Assembly (NCBI GenBank): GCA_036023115.1
Contig: JAYKKT010000087.1
Span: forward strand, 11,982,001 to 12,046,000
From: Brasenia schreberi
Taxonomy: Eukaryota > Streptophyta > Magnoliopsida > Nymphaeales > Cabombaceae
DNA: 64,000 nt
Direction of reading: 5' to 3'
The notes under the pieces are model-generated. The model had not been told where the DNA came from. It saw only the letters and a program-made list of their open reading frames with translations, and did not search any database. This document shows, in pieces, positions 22,401 through 33,779 of this stretch. Both the position numbers and the translations under genes were made by a program. Every line of letters begins with the position of its first letter. Position 1 is the first letter of the stretch.

Positions 22401-22968
22401 GTCCCCTGTTTGCACGACCTTATAAGATGTATATCTTGGTACAAAATTAAACAACATTATCCCCCCCCTTCATATATCTTCTAATCTTTGTAATTCGATC
22501 ACCTACTTGTGGTCTGTTGTCCTCATGCACGCGAAGACTCTAAACTGCAAGTAACGCCATCACAAACAAGGAAGGACGTGCGCGAGGGAAACAAAGAAAA
22601 AACAAACCCGAAAAGTTCCCCAAAATGACGCATAAGCAGCTATTCCTAAGGTTGTGACACGCTAAAGAGTGCACTCCTACGCTATTATCTTCTCCATCCA
22701 GCCGATCTTGCCTTCATGCGAGAGCTCTCAGCTTAGCATCAGCGGGATCGTGTTGAATAATCAGCGATTCGAACTCTTGGAAAAGGTGGGAACGAAAAAG
22801 AGAATAATTTTCCTCCAGAGTTGCTTTCATGGGGTCTGTACATCTCCTCAAGTGACGTGCTCTTCAGTAAGCCCAACTGCTCCGTATTGGCGTTGAGAAA
22901 ATGCAGCAGACGAGACCGCTCTGTGTCATGTGCTACATCAGAGAGGCATGAACGGAGACAACATGTTG
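22401..22968. other. Module A link region, copy 2
   Basis: It matches 7200-7560 of copy 1 at its left part. On the minus strand near 22690-22850 a segment reads MKATLEENYSLFRSHLFQ and then EFESLIIQHDPADAKLRALA. This is convincing-looking peptide, but I cannot place it in a family. It is cut on both sides, and copy 1 near 7440-7530 has lost most of it. Confidence 0.4.
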
Positions 22969-23877
22969 CTCAAAAGACTGAGATCACTTGCGAATAGTCC
23001 TCCGTTAGTGGATATACCGCAGTTATGCGCAGGGGTGATAGTTTTCGGGAACTTGCTTTTGAACACTTTTCAGTTTCTGTCGAGGATTTCGGAACTTGAA
23101 AATAAGGCCCATCAACGGGTGGGAAAATAGAAACATCGCACAACTTCAAAAGGAATTAGGGAGATCACCTCTCCTGCTGCTGCTGCTTGGGAGAAGGAAT
23201 TACCACGAAGTTAAGCTACAACCAACTGCGCTCTCTTTGACGACCCTATTGAGTGCTCGTACGGAATGAAGGTTATGCTTGCAAAATATGTGACGGCCAA
23301 TTGGTCACCGTCTTTTTCTTCTCCTTCTTTTTTTCGATTCTGAAACCCCCAGACGTGCATAACCACAAATTACTCACGAAGGCGATGAACCAACATATAA
23401 TAGGTAATCCCAAAAAGCTTCAAAAGGATTAGTCTGATGACACAAAAATCCTACCATATAACGCTGTTGAACAGTGGCCTGCTTTACCTGACTCTCAAAG
23501 AAACTTTAAAGGTTGTTTCGCAGAGACATTAAGGGCACGCGCGCACATCATCTTCCTTTGTCACTGAAAGATGAACACGACAAACAACCCAATGAAATTC
23601 TCAGAAAAAACAAATAGTGGGTGTCATTCCAACCAAAAGGAAGAACATGAAAGCTGGAAACACAAACACTATCTCTCTCACACGCACGACTAGAATTACG
23701 AAACGGTGTACCGTAACAAATCCGAATTCGCAAGAAAATCAAACTCTGACCCCCATCCTCTTTTGTCACAATAATCGTAGGAACGACACATGTAAAAAAT
23801 ATGGATTCTCCAGAATACCGTTGTGGGTATCCGTCATAATCAAAAAACGCACATTTCACAGATTCCCCGTGCATACT
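22969..23877. repeat. Module A ~1-kb block, copy 3
   Basis: A direct repeat of 20812-21800 at an offset of 2157. It lacks a ~48-bp segment present in the other two copies (between GATAGTTTTC and GGGAACTTGC near 23046) and is shorter near its end (23845). Confidence 0.8.
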
Positions 23878-23931
23878 AAGAGGATGTCGTCGAGAACGGC
23901 AACGGACGAGCCGTAGCTGGCGGCCGCGAAC
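23878..23931 (-). pseudogene. GR: Glutathione reductase exon stub
   Basis: Only the last ~17 codons of the FAD exon remain (FAAASYGSSVAVLDDILL on the minus strand). The sequence then breaks into unrelated module A text, so this is a deletion breakpoint. Confidence 0.6.
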
Positions 23932-24895
23932 CTGTGAAATGTTACAACGATACAGTAACATCTAAGTGACCTGCTCTTCAGCAAGGCCAGCTGCTCCGTA
24001 TTGGCGTTGAGAAAATGCAGCAGTGCGCCGGTTTGATAGCTTTCATGACAACGATACAGTAAGTTCACAAAAGTCAACAGAGGTCAACGGGTGGGATAAG
24101 GAATTACCACGAAGTTCAGCTACAACCCTATTGAGTGCTCGTGAAGGTTATGCTTGCTGTGACGGATGCCCTGTTTGGGATTGTACACATCCTTAGCTCA
24201 GTGGGAGCACAAGTAAACTGAGAATAAAAATGCAGTTTTTTGATGAACCAAATGACATTGCGCAACTTGACGGTTGGCATCAAATCCATCTGAATGAAGA
24301 ACTGAATGTCTTTCACAGAGGCTTCCCCTCCAGACCAACTTGGGTTCACGATCAGTCATGAGTCTGAGCGTATTGTGTGTGCATGTGTGCACATGTGGCA
24401 CACAGAGGCCGCCTTTGCTCATCAATGATATAGCCACGTTCAGCAACAACAGGTGAATAACTCTTGTATTGGCACTTGAAGTGAAACAGAGGCACCATCT
24501 TCCGCTAAACTCGGTGCTCAACACTGATTAGCAGTTTGTGATACGCCCGACCCTATACTCTTGACGTTTCAAATGCAATCATTCACCTGTAATCTGGTTT
24601 TGTGACATCCAAATACGATTGAGGTCCAAGATTGCTAACCTTACGCCTACCTAAAACCCCCAGAGGTGCATAACCACGCAATACTCACCAAGACGATGAA
24701 CCCTGCTTTACCCGACTCTCAAAGAAACTAAAGGCTCGCCCTTGTTTCGCGCACATCATCTTCCTTTGTCACTGAACGACAAACAACCCAATGAAATTCT
24801 CAGAAACACAAATAGAACCAAAAGGAAGAACATAAAAGCTCGCGTTGTTGTCGGAAACACAAACACTATCTCTCTCTCTCTCTCTCGCACTTACA
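23932..24895. repeat. Module A remainder, copy 2
   Basis: Matches 7560-8356. A ~60-bp insertion near 24160-24235 relative to copy 1 includes CCTTAGCTCAGTGGGAGCAC, which looks like a tRNA A-box segment, but no B box follows. The minus-strand frame 24198-24524 is open but changes frame in copy 1, so it is not supported as a gene. Confidence 0.5.
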
Positions 24896-25015
24896 AATTT
24901 CGTCGAGAACAGCAACGTACGAGCCTTAGCTGGCGACCGCGAAGCCAGAAGCCCGTACGCCACCGCTGCCGGCGACGATGGGGACGAGGTCGAAATCGTA
25001 CCGAATAATCTGGTC
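24896..25015 (-). pseudogene. GR: Glutathione reductase FAD-binding exon fragment, copy 4
   Basis: The minus strand reads DQIIRYDFDLVPIVAGSGG and VRASGFAVAS, then a stop (TAA/TAG class) where the 8.4-kb copy has Tyr, then GSYVAVLDEI. The YDFDL strand and AGSGG loop are preserved. The acceptor is mutated (GTG where the other copies have GAG). It is a duplicate of the 8357-8474 fragment, displaced by about 16.54 kb. Confidence 0.7.
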
Positions 25016-25201
25016 CACGGAACGACGAGTTCACCAGGAAAGAGGGAAGAAGTTGGGGTTCCTAGTGAGGCGGACGCACATAAGGACGAGCGCACGAGGG
25101 GAATGGGGGAAAGAAAAAAAAACAACGAAATGTTCACCAAAAGCTTCAGTGTACTGAGAGGACACGCAAAAGAGTGCATATCCAGCCGATTTTGACTTCA
25201 C

Positions 25202-25330
25202 CTGCAAAATCTCTAGAGCATCCTCTCCACACATATGCACCCCTACGACTTTGTTCGCGTATACTTCAACAGTCATCTTCATACAAACATAATCGCTCGG
25301 GAAGCCCAGAGACGGTTGCTTCTCCACAAC
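25202..25330 (-). pseudogene. GR: Glutathione reductase C-terminal exon fragment, copy 2
   Basis: The minus strand reads SLGFPSDYVCMKMTVEVYAN, then KVVGVHMCGEDALEILQ, ending at a CAG|GTGAAG donor. Plastid-type glutathione reductases have PDRVFMKLIV and KVLGVHMCGED.PEIVQG at this place, in the dimer-interface domain just before the C-terminal HPT active-site segment. The segment is uninterrupted, but the following exon is missing. Instead, 187 bp further on along the minus strand comes the N-terminal FAD fragment, so gene order is scrambled. Confidence 0.8.
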
Positions 25331-25690
25331 TGGAAGGAAGACATCATTGACCCACTCTTGTCAGTAGGCCCAACTGCTCCCTATTGAGAAAATGCAGCAG
25401 ATGTACGTGTTCATGACATCGATACGGTAACTTGCACAAAAGTCAACAGAGGTGGATAAGGGAACATACTTTCGAATACTTTTCAGAAAACAAGGCCCCT
25501 CAAGGAAATCTCGTGACCAAATGCACGGTGGGAAAAGGAACCTGGCGGTCTACTGAGTTGGTGAAGCTGTACGCGCAGCATGAATTTGGATTTCCCAGTG
25601 AGGAACTGAGGATTTCTCGCTCTTTAAACACACTTAGTACATATATTATACTCTCTTTAGACACACTGTATCTATATATTATAAAAATAC
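25331..25690. repeat. Module A tail, copy 2
   Basis: Matches 8761-9119. On the minus strand near 25560-25620 is another leader-exon relic (SGKSKFMLR followed by GTACAG instead of GTAAGT). Confidence 0.5.
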
Positions 25691-27720
25691 CCTGAAGAGT
25701 CTAAGGGGTCGGGTGAGCAAACTTCAAAACAAAGAAAAAACCGACCCGAACCAAAATTTCAATTCTTTTAAAAATCGGTTCGAATTCTGGTTTGTTAAGG
25801 TTGAAGGAAAAAACCTACTGCTGAGGGCGCATACCCGCTTAAAGCGCATGGGGCTGGGTATATAGTGGGCAGTATAACTAATCAAAATCTCCTTTACGCC
25901 TACTAGTAGGAAGCAAACATTTACCAAGATCACAATGAGTCATATCAGTTATTTTGCACCACCGGGAGCGAGAGAGCCCCCCTATCCGACGGTGCATGTG
26001 GTTGAAAGAAAAGGTACGCAAAAACTAGGCCAAAATCACCCCGTATGGGCGGTTTTTCAGGTCACAGCGGGGAGGTGGGGCAACGGGAAAGCGAAGCAGG
26101 GCGGGGTAGTAGACCCGCCCCGACTTATTAGTTTTTCCGCCGCCCCCATTGCTGCCTGGAGGAGAGGGGGCAGATACAGCTTAGATGGCCACACCACTCA
26201 TGACCGAACCTCAAGAAGCACGCAAGCATAGGACGATCACCAAAACCCAACAACGAACAAGGCATCCCGTGGCCCAAAAATGGCGCAAGTAAACCCACCC
26301 ACATCAGCATGTCGTGTGCACCTCATCGAAACCACAAGCTATATTGCGCACACTTTAATGCACCCATATCGATCCAAACACCTACACTTCTCATCCAACC
26401 ATAAAACCAAGCAAACAAGCATGCACATACACCCATGCAGGAATGCCAGTGTCAATGTGATGCATTCGAAGATACCAAACCTGATGCCAGCGTACAGGAA
26501 TGCTCAACCGTCCGGTACGACTTGAACCTTGATTTTGGCCTCAACTTGGTGCAGTCGAAGATACCAAATGACTTCATCACGATCAGTGTGCAACCTTCTG
26601 TAATTCAATGCCCGAAATGGAAGAAAAATTGGGAATTTCGAATCTCAAAATCAACAACGTAGGAACCACTTCGAAACCTTAAAGTTGTGAAGGATCATTT
26701 CTTTAACTTAATCATTTTCAATTAAAAAGTGAACATAATGTACCCGTACCTGTGAGTGTGATCCAACTCCTTACAATCTCACACCACAAGTCCTTAGGAT
26801 GCCAACTTTCCATCAATGGAACCAAAGACAGCATGACACCTGCCAACTAATGATGCTAGAAATTAGAATTCAAACCTTAAAGTCGTGAATGAACATGCAC
26901 AGCACATAAATTGCATATGCAATATTGGAAGTACATTTGAAAAATACTGGAACATGAACAAGCCAAAATTGCAATACAAGTCCATATGGAAAACACAAGA
27001 ACACCACCAAGACAAATTTTACACAAGCTCAAACTATCCGGATGACTCAAAGGCTTTCCACAACAATCCAACATTTTCAACCTAATCCTATGTTTTCAAC
27101 CTAGCTATAGTTTAAGCAAGTTCGCTGTTTAAAGAAAGAAATTCTTCTCTAGTCCACACCAATAAGTCACACAACTCACTCTACTACCTAAATTATCCCA
27201 CAGCAACACGATTTTACACAAAAAGGTGTGCAAGGTTTCTCTCATGTCAAAAGCCACGTACAGCACATCAAAAGTATGGCCATATTTTCATAAAAAGGGC
27301 CGCACCTGTTCAATAACCTAAACTTTCTATACAGATGGAAAGTGACCCACAAAAGAAAGAATATGGCTGCAGATCAAGCAAGAATCCTCTAATTATAGGA
27401 TCCTAAACATTATAGGCTGCAGATCAAGCAAGTATCCTTCTAATTACAGAATTCTAAACATTTCTTTAACTTTGATATTTTCTATACATTAAAAAGGTGA
27501 ACATAACATATCTTACCTAAAACGTGACTTACAATCCCAAACCGGGAGTGGGTCTGCAGAAATCAAGTGCTTAGGATGCCAACTGTACCACCTGGACATA
27601 TCATACTTCTATCAACCACAGCTCCACTCACAAGAGAAGGAAAATCTCTGAGGAAGAAATGGCAGTGACTTTCCTTCTTCAGTGTTTCCTTACTTCTTCT
27701 GTCTCTCACATTCTATTTTC
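25691..27720. repeat. Module B, copy 2
   Basis: Matches 9120-11051 with small indels. It includes about 115 bp (26120-26235) absent from copy 1 and lacks several short pieces. No gene. Confidence 0.7.
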
Positions 27721-29116
27721 TTTTTCCATTCCCTTATCAGCAGAGATCACTCGAACAAAGGAAGAGCATGTCACCTGTCAATTAGATGTTCTAAGTGCTC
27801 GAAGAAATCTTTAGAGAAGTAATACACTCATCAATATAAAATAAGTCCATTATGGAAGAAGAATAGGACATGGAACCATATAACGCACCGAATATCGGCA
27901 TTGTTGATCATGATGCGCAAGGCAATGCAGGCAACAGCTCGTCCAGTATGACTCAAACCTTGAATTTCGCTTAAACCTCGTGCAGTCGTCGAAGATATCA
28001 AACCAACTGCAAACCTCTGGGCATAACAAAAGAAACAATTGACTTCACCACGAGCACTGTGCAGTAATTCAATAAACAAATCCTATTATTACAAAAAAAG
28101 AAGCCATGCATGAAATAGAAGAAAAATTGGGAATTTTGATACTCAAAAGCAACAACATAGGACTACGGGAGCACAAAAGAAAAGAATATGGCTGCAGATC
28201 AAGGATAAGGAAGTATTCTTCTAATTATAGGATCCTTAACATTTATTTTACTTAATCATTTTCCGTCCATAAGAAAGTGAACATAACATTACCTTAACTA
28301 AAATGTGAGTGCAACCCAGCGCCTTACAATCTCACCACAGGAGTGGGTCTGCATAAATCAAATCCTTAGGATGCCAACTGCAAGAGAAGGGGAAATGTCT
28401 GATGAAGAAATCACAGGGACTTTCCCTTTTCAGTCCTCTCTTACTTCTTTTCTTCTCACTATTCTATTTTTTCTTCTTTTTTCTCACTTCTCCTTTTCCT
28501 CACCTCATCTTTTCTTTTCTTTTTCACGTTTTCCCTTTTTTCCTTTCTTTTTCTTCATTCCTTCTTTTCAATTTATGACTTATTTTCCTTTTTCATTCGC
28601 TTATCAGCAACGATCACTAGAACCAAGCAACAAACTAAGCCCAATAAGGACGAAGAATGGGACAGGGAACCATATCACGCACCGAACCTTGAAAGCCATG
28701 ATGTGCAAGGCAATCCAGGCAATAGATCAACAAGATGAAAGCCATGCTCAACCATCCAGTATGACTCGAACCTTGAATTTCGCTAAAAGCCTCGTGGAGT
28801 CAAAGATACCAAAGCATCTGCAACCGGTTGACTTCACCACGAGCAGTGTGCAACCTTCTGTTATTCAATAAAAAAATCCTATTATTACTAAAAAGAGAAG
28901 CAAAATTGGAAATTTTGATACTCAAAAGCAAAATGTAGGACCATTTAAAAACCCTAAAGTGGTCAACGAACATGCAAAGCACATAAATTGCAAATGCAAT
29001 ATTATAAGTACTTTGGAAAACACAAGAATATGGCCAAAACAAAATTTACACAACCTCAAACTATCCAGATGACTCTCGAAGTTCTCACAAATTACGTTTT
29101 CAACATAGGTACAGTT
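27721..29116. repeat. Array unit, copy d (partner of unit a)
   Basis: Aligns with 11052-12461 at an offset of about 16.65 kb, including a polypyrimidine tract (28420-28600) and the CTCGTGCAGTC regions. It has many substitutions relative to units a and b, so the a/b tandem duplication is much younger than the 16.6-kb duplication. Confidence 0.75.
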
Positions 29117-29428
29117 TGTTAATTGTAATAGGTACACGGGTCATTAGGGCCCGTGTTTCTGATACTACTGGCCCAGGCCACTAGGGCTTGGGGCCAGTCA
29201 ATGGCCAGCCAACTAGCCGTTGGAGGCAGCTGGCCTCTAACGGCTAGTAACTTTTGTCATATACATTCTCTCCCATAGATGAATTCTGTGTACAACTAAG
29301 TATATCTCCGAGGCACGTCAAATTGAAACAAGATACCTTCCATTGTGCATTTTCTTGTATGAATTCACTTAGGAGGGAACGTGACAAGAGGACGAGCTGA
29401 TTGCAGATATTAGTAGATAACAACAAAG
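29117..29428. mobile_element. Inserted ~300-bp element (copy 3)
   Basis: Same element as 12462-12758, a little longer because of an extra CTAGCCGTTGGAGGCAGCTG part near 29210. After GATAACAACAAAG this copy continues into different DNA (TGATTAAACATTTAACC), while copies 1 and 2 jump to GTATATCTCCGAGGCAC. Confidence 0.45.
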
Positions 29429-30030
29429 TGATTAAACATTTAACCCTTCAAATTATCGAATCATTTGTGACATTCTGCTCGTTTTTTGGTATCTTAATGG
29501 GTAACCGAAAAAGTTGGTTTCAAATTCCGGGGACTAGTATCATTTCATTTCCACAGGCTCGGACAAACGTATCAGGTGCAGTATGTCCACAAGCTTCTAT
29601 AGTTATTGCTTGATGCTTTTGTGTAACCCTTTGAGCGTGTTTGCATGACAATAGGTATATGTAAAATTTTAGTTCGTCATCTGTGTCTAGCAGGAAGTCC
29701 TAAGGTACATATACTATAGGTGGATTCGTATTCCTCAATGCTCTTCTGCTTTTAAGAATCAATAGCATTTTAACTGCTGGATCCCTCTTTCAGGTGATGA
29801 GGCTGAGAAATACTTTAGTATATGCAACTCAAGTTTTTTCAAGAGAATGTATTTCTTTGGGTTGCTGGCCCAATCATTATTACTTCAGACTGCAAAGGAG
29901 CAATGGATGGTTCTCCCTGACAATATTGGTATGGTTTGTGGTTCTTATCAAATGAAACACTTTGTCTGTCTCACTAAGCAGTTCAAGGTTCATTGATTAC
30001 CCATTTATTTGAGCCTCATTATGTCTAATT
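29429..30030 (+). other. Unassigned stretch with one exon-like segment
   Basis: CCCTCTTTCAG (acceptor-like, ending near 29793) is followed by about 140 bp open in one frame (DEAEKYFSICNSSFFKRMYF and FGLLAQSLLLQTAKEQWMVL), ending near a GTATGG donor at about 29928. I do not recognise the protein, and the neighbouring exons are not visible. Confidence 0.25.
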
Positions 30031-31860
30031 ACACAATCAGTCACACAATTCACTCTACCTAAATTATCCAACAATCACATCCCATGGCAAAAAACTATCC
30101 AAGGTATGGTCATATTTTCACAAAAAAGGCACCACTTGTCCAATTACAGAATTTATACAAACTTCCAACACAAGTGAAAAGGAGACCCACTACAGGATCC
30201 TAAACATTTATTTAACTTAATCATTTTTCGTGCATAAAAGAGTGAACATAACATACCTTAACTAAAATGTGAGTGTAACCCAGCTCCTTGAGTGCAAAAA
30301 TCAAGTCCTTAGGATGTCAACCTGGACAAATCATAATTCTATCAGCCTGAGCCCCGCTCACAAGAGAAGAAATGGGAGTGACTCTCCTTCTTCAATCCTC
30401 TCTTACTTCTTTTCTTCTCACTATTCTATTTTTTCTTCTTTTTTTTCACTTCGACTTTTCTCCATCTCATCTTTTCTTTTCTCTTTTTTTCCCTTTTTAT
30501 CTTTTCTTATTTCTTTTTTCCTTTCTTTTTCTTCTCTTTCTTTTTTTCGATTCCTCCTTTGCCATTTGCTGCTGGTTATTTTCTTTACTGGAATCAAGAA
30601 CAGCATGTCACCTGTCAATTAGATGATAACAGAAACCAAGGAATGGGATCCATATCACGCACCTAATGATCACAATGCGCAAGGCTGAAAGTGATGCTCA
30701 ACCGTCCAGTATAACTTGAACCTTGAATTTCGCAAAAACCTCGTGCAGTCGAAGATACCAAACCAACTCCAACCTTTTGGGCATAACAAAAGAAGCGGTA
30801 AAAGAAGCGGTTGTTGACTTCCTTCTGTAATTCAATAAACAAATCCTATTATTACTAAAAGGAATCCATACATGAAATGGAAGCAAAATTGGGAAATTCG
30901 ATACTCAAAAACAAAGTAGGACCATTTCGATACTCAAAAGTATGGTAATATTTTCGTATCAAATGTGCCACCTGTTCAAACGGAAGCTTTTTGCACAAGT
31001 GGAAAGGAACCCACAAAAAGAAAAGAATATGGCTGCAGATCAAGCACCTTCTAATTACAGGACCCTTAACATTTATTTAACTTGATCATTTTTCGTGTAT
31101 AAAAAGTGAAGATAACATACCTTAATTGAAATGCGAGTGTAACCCATCGCCTTACAATCTCACAACAGGAGTGGGTCTGCAGAAATCAAGTCCTTAGGAT
31201 GCGAATTGCAACACTTACTTTCTAGCTGGCTTTTGCTCTGCTCACATCTATTTTCCACAACACGAGTGGGTCTCTTACCTCTTTTCTTCTGACTATTCTA
31301 TTTTTTTATTCTCTTTTTCACATCTCTTTTTCAACAACTCATCGTTTTTTTCATTTTTCCTTTCTTTTTCGTCTTTCTTTTTTTCAATCCTCCTTTTCCA
31401 TTTACTGCTTATTCTCTTTCGTATGCAGAAATAAGTCCTTAGGATGCCGATTGCATGACCTAGAAAAATCAGACTTCTATCAGCCTGAGCCCCGCTCACA
31501 AGAAAAGGGGAAATCTCACAGGAAGAAATGGCAATGACTTTACTTCTTCAGTCCTCTCTTACTTTCGATCACTAGAACCAAGGACAACATGTCACCTGTC
31601 AATTAGATGATAATAGAAATTAGAATTCAACTAAAGAAAAGAATATGGCTGCAGAGGATCCTAAACATTTAGTTAACTTAATCATTTTCCACATAAAAGA
31701 GTGAATAAACCATACCTCAACTAAAATGTGAGTGTGACCCAGCTCCGTACAATCTCACAGCAGGAGTGGGTATGCAAAAATCAAGTCCATGGGATTTCAA
31801 CAGCACGACTAGGACAAATCAGAATACAATCACCCTGAGCCCTGATATCAAGAGAAGAAA
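30031..31860. repeat. Array units, diverged
   Basis: Two truncated units with polypyrimidine tracts at 30370-30590 and 31270-31430. A third start lies near 31430, where the phrase CAGAAATAAGTCCTTAGGATGCC occurs a second time. Open frames rich in Phe/Ser/Leu (plus) or Lys/Glu (minus) reflect the tracts. Confidence 0.75.
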
Positions 31861-33240
31861 TGGCAGTCACTCTCCTTCAGACCCCTCTTACTTCTTTTCT
31901 TCTCACTATTCTTTTTTTTTCACTTCACCTTTTATCCATCCCTTCTTTTCTTTTCTTTTCTTAATTTCTTTTTTTTTTCACCCTCTTTTTTTCCAATTCC
32001 TCCATTCTCACTTACTGCTTATTTTCCTTTTTCATTTGCTTATTCTGCCATCACGGGAACCAAGGACAACGTGTGACCTATCAATTAGATGATAATAAAA
32101 CCAGAATTCAAGAACATTTCAAGTGTTGAAGAAATATTTAGAGAAGCAACAAACTCATTCACATAAAATAAACCAATTAAGGACGAAGAATAAGACAGGG
32201 ATCCATATCACGCACCTGATATCGGCATTGTTGATCATAACGCGCCAGGCAATGCAAGCAACATCTCAACAAGGTGAAAGTGAAGCCCAACCGTCCAAGA
32301 CAACTTCAACGTCAAATTTCGCTAAAACCTCATGCACTCGAAGATACCAAACCATCTGCAATCGATTGTCTTCACCACGAGGAGTGTGCAACCTTCTGTA
32401 ATTAATAAAAAAATCCTATGATTAATAAAAACACAAGCAAAAGCTTTAATATTCAAAAGCAAAAACGTAGGACAATTTCGAAACTAAAGTTGTCAACGAA
32501 AATGAACAACACATAAATTGCAAATGCAATATTATAAGTACATTTGGAAAACATAACATGACCAAGACAAAATTTACACAAGCTCAAACTATGTGGATGA
32601 CTCAAAGGCCTTTCAAAACAATCCTTTTGGCAAGTCTCAGGAATTACGTTTTCAACATGGGTACAGTTTAGGAAAGTTCACTGTTTAAAGAAAGATATTC
32701 TTCTCTACTCCACACACACAACTCACTCTACTACCTAAATTATCCAACAATCAGATCCCATGGCAACACAAAATCTCTTTCTCATGTGTTCCATTACAGA
32801 TTAGTCGAGTCTGCCCAATAGGATTATAGGTCACAAATGCACAACCTAAACCTTGCTTATGGTTAGTAACTTGGTGCTTTCTTGGCTTTTGTTGAAGTAA
32901 ATAAGACAGATCGCTATGACAACTGAGATTCCATGCAACTGATGGTGTTTTCCATACTGCTATCTACTGCAGTGTGTTTCTTATCTCCTGAGAAAGGACT
33001 TTTTTTTCTCCCCCTGCTAATTATGATAAGAGAGAGGTCGAATAGAATGTAAAAGAACAAAAAATCATGGAATTTAGATGCATTTGAGTCTAGAAAAATT
33101 GAGATTTTATTAAATCTGCAGCACAAATACTGGGCTCTAATCAATTCAGATTTAGCAAGAACCGAAGCTTATAACATTCACAAGGCACATTAAAATAACT
33201 TACATTGTCTCTCAAACAGATAATATTGATAGGGCTTTAG
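31861..33240. repeat. Type II array unit 1, proximal part
   Basis: The unit opens with a polypyrimidine tract (31860-32040), then CACCTGTCAATTAGATG-like text, the GATACCAAACCATCTGCAATC region, and a section absent from type I units (TCATGTGTTCCATTACAG to AACATTCACAAGGCACATT) that leads into the minisatellite ORF. This type II organisation repeats through to 50.2 kb. Confidence 0.75.
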
Positions 33241-33244
33241 CAGC

Positions 33245-33779
33245 TCAATCTCTAAGTAGTCCTACAACTTAAAGACATCAACGAATTGAGGGTCACCTTC
33301 AAGCCCCTGTTCCATATATTAATGCTTTTTCCTCTTATTCAGCTTCAAGGCAAGAAATCCAATTTCAAAATGCTGTGGATCAGCTCGAAGCCTCTGCCCC
33401 AGATATTGGTGCTTCTTACTATTCAACTCCAAGGCAAGAAATCCAATTTCAAAATGTTGTGAGTCAGCTTGAAGCCTCTAACCCAAATGTTGGTGCTTCT
33501 TCCTATTCACCTTCAAGGCAAGAAATCCAATTTCAAAATAGTGTGAGTCACCTTGAAACCTCTTCAACAAGTATTGGTGCTTCTTCCTATTCAGCTTCAA
33601 GGCAAGAAATCCAATTTCAAAATGATGTGGGAGTGTCATACATCCCTATATATGAACATCACCATGTGAATAGTTGGTTGTTTGAAACTCGACACCCATC
33701 TAGTACTAGCACGAAGCATTTTCCAATGACGCAAATCCAAATGGAAACTATGGCTCTTGATTTCTCACATGTCATGTGA
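33245..33779 (+). pseudogene. 84-bp-repeat ORF, copy P1
   Basis: Four consecutive 28-codon units of the pattern QLEAS.P.IGASSYS followed by .SRQEIQFQN are followed by a unique tail VSYIPIYEHHHVNSWLFETR. A deletion then removes the SRWVDDLHPRHFN part, and the frame ends at TGA 33777. Upstream the same frame extends through SLSSPTT but is cut by TAA (ACTTAAAGA, against ACTTCAAGA in copies P3 and P5-P7). No ATG opens the frame. Ser, Gln and Glu dominate and no membrane segment is predicted. Family not recognised. Confidence 0.55.

Noticed and set aside
24181..24236. tRNA gene at CCTTAGCTCAGTGGGAGCAC
   Set aside because: It resembles an A box only. There is no B box, anticodon arm or acceptor stem.
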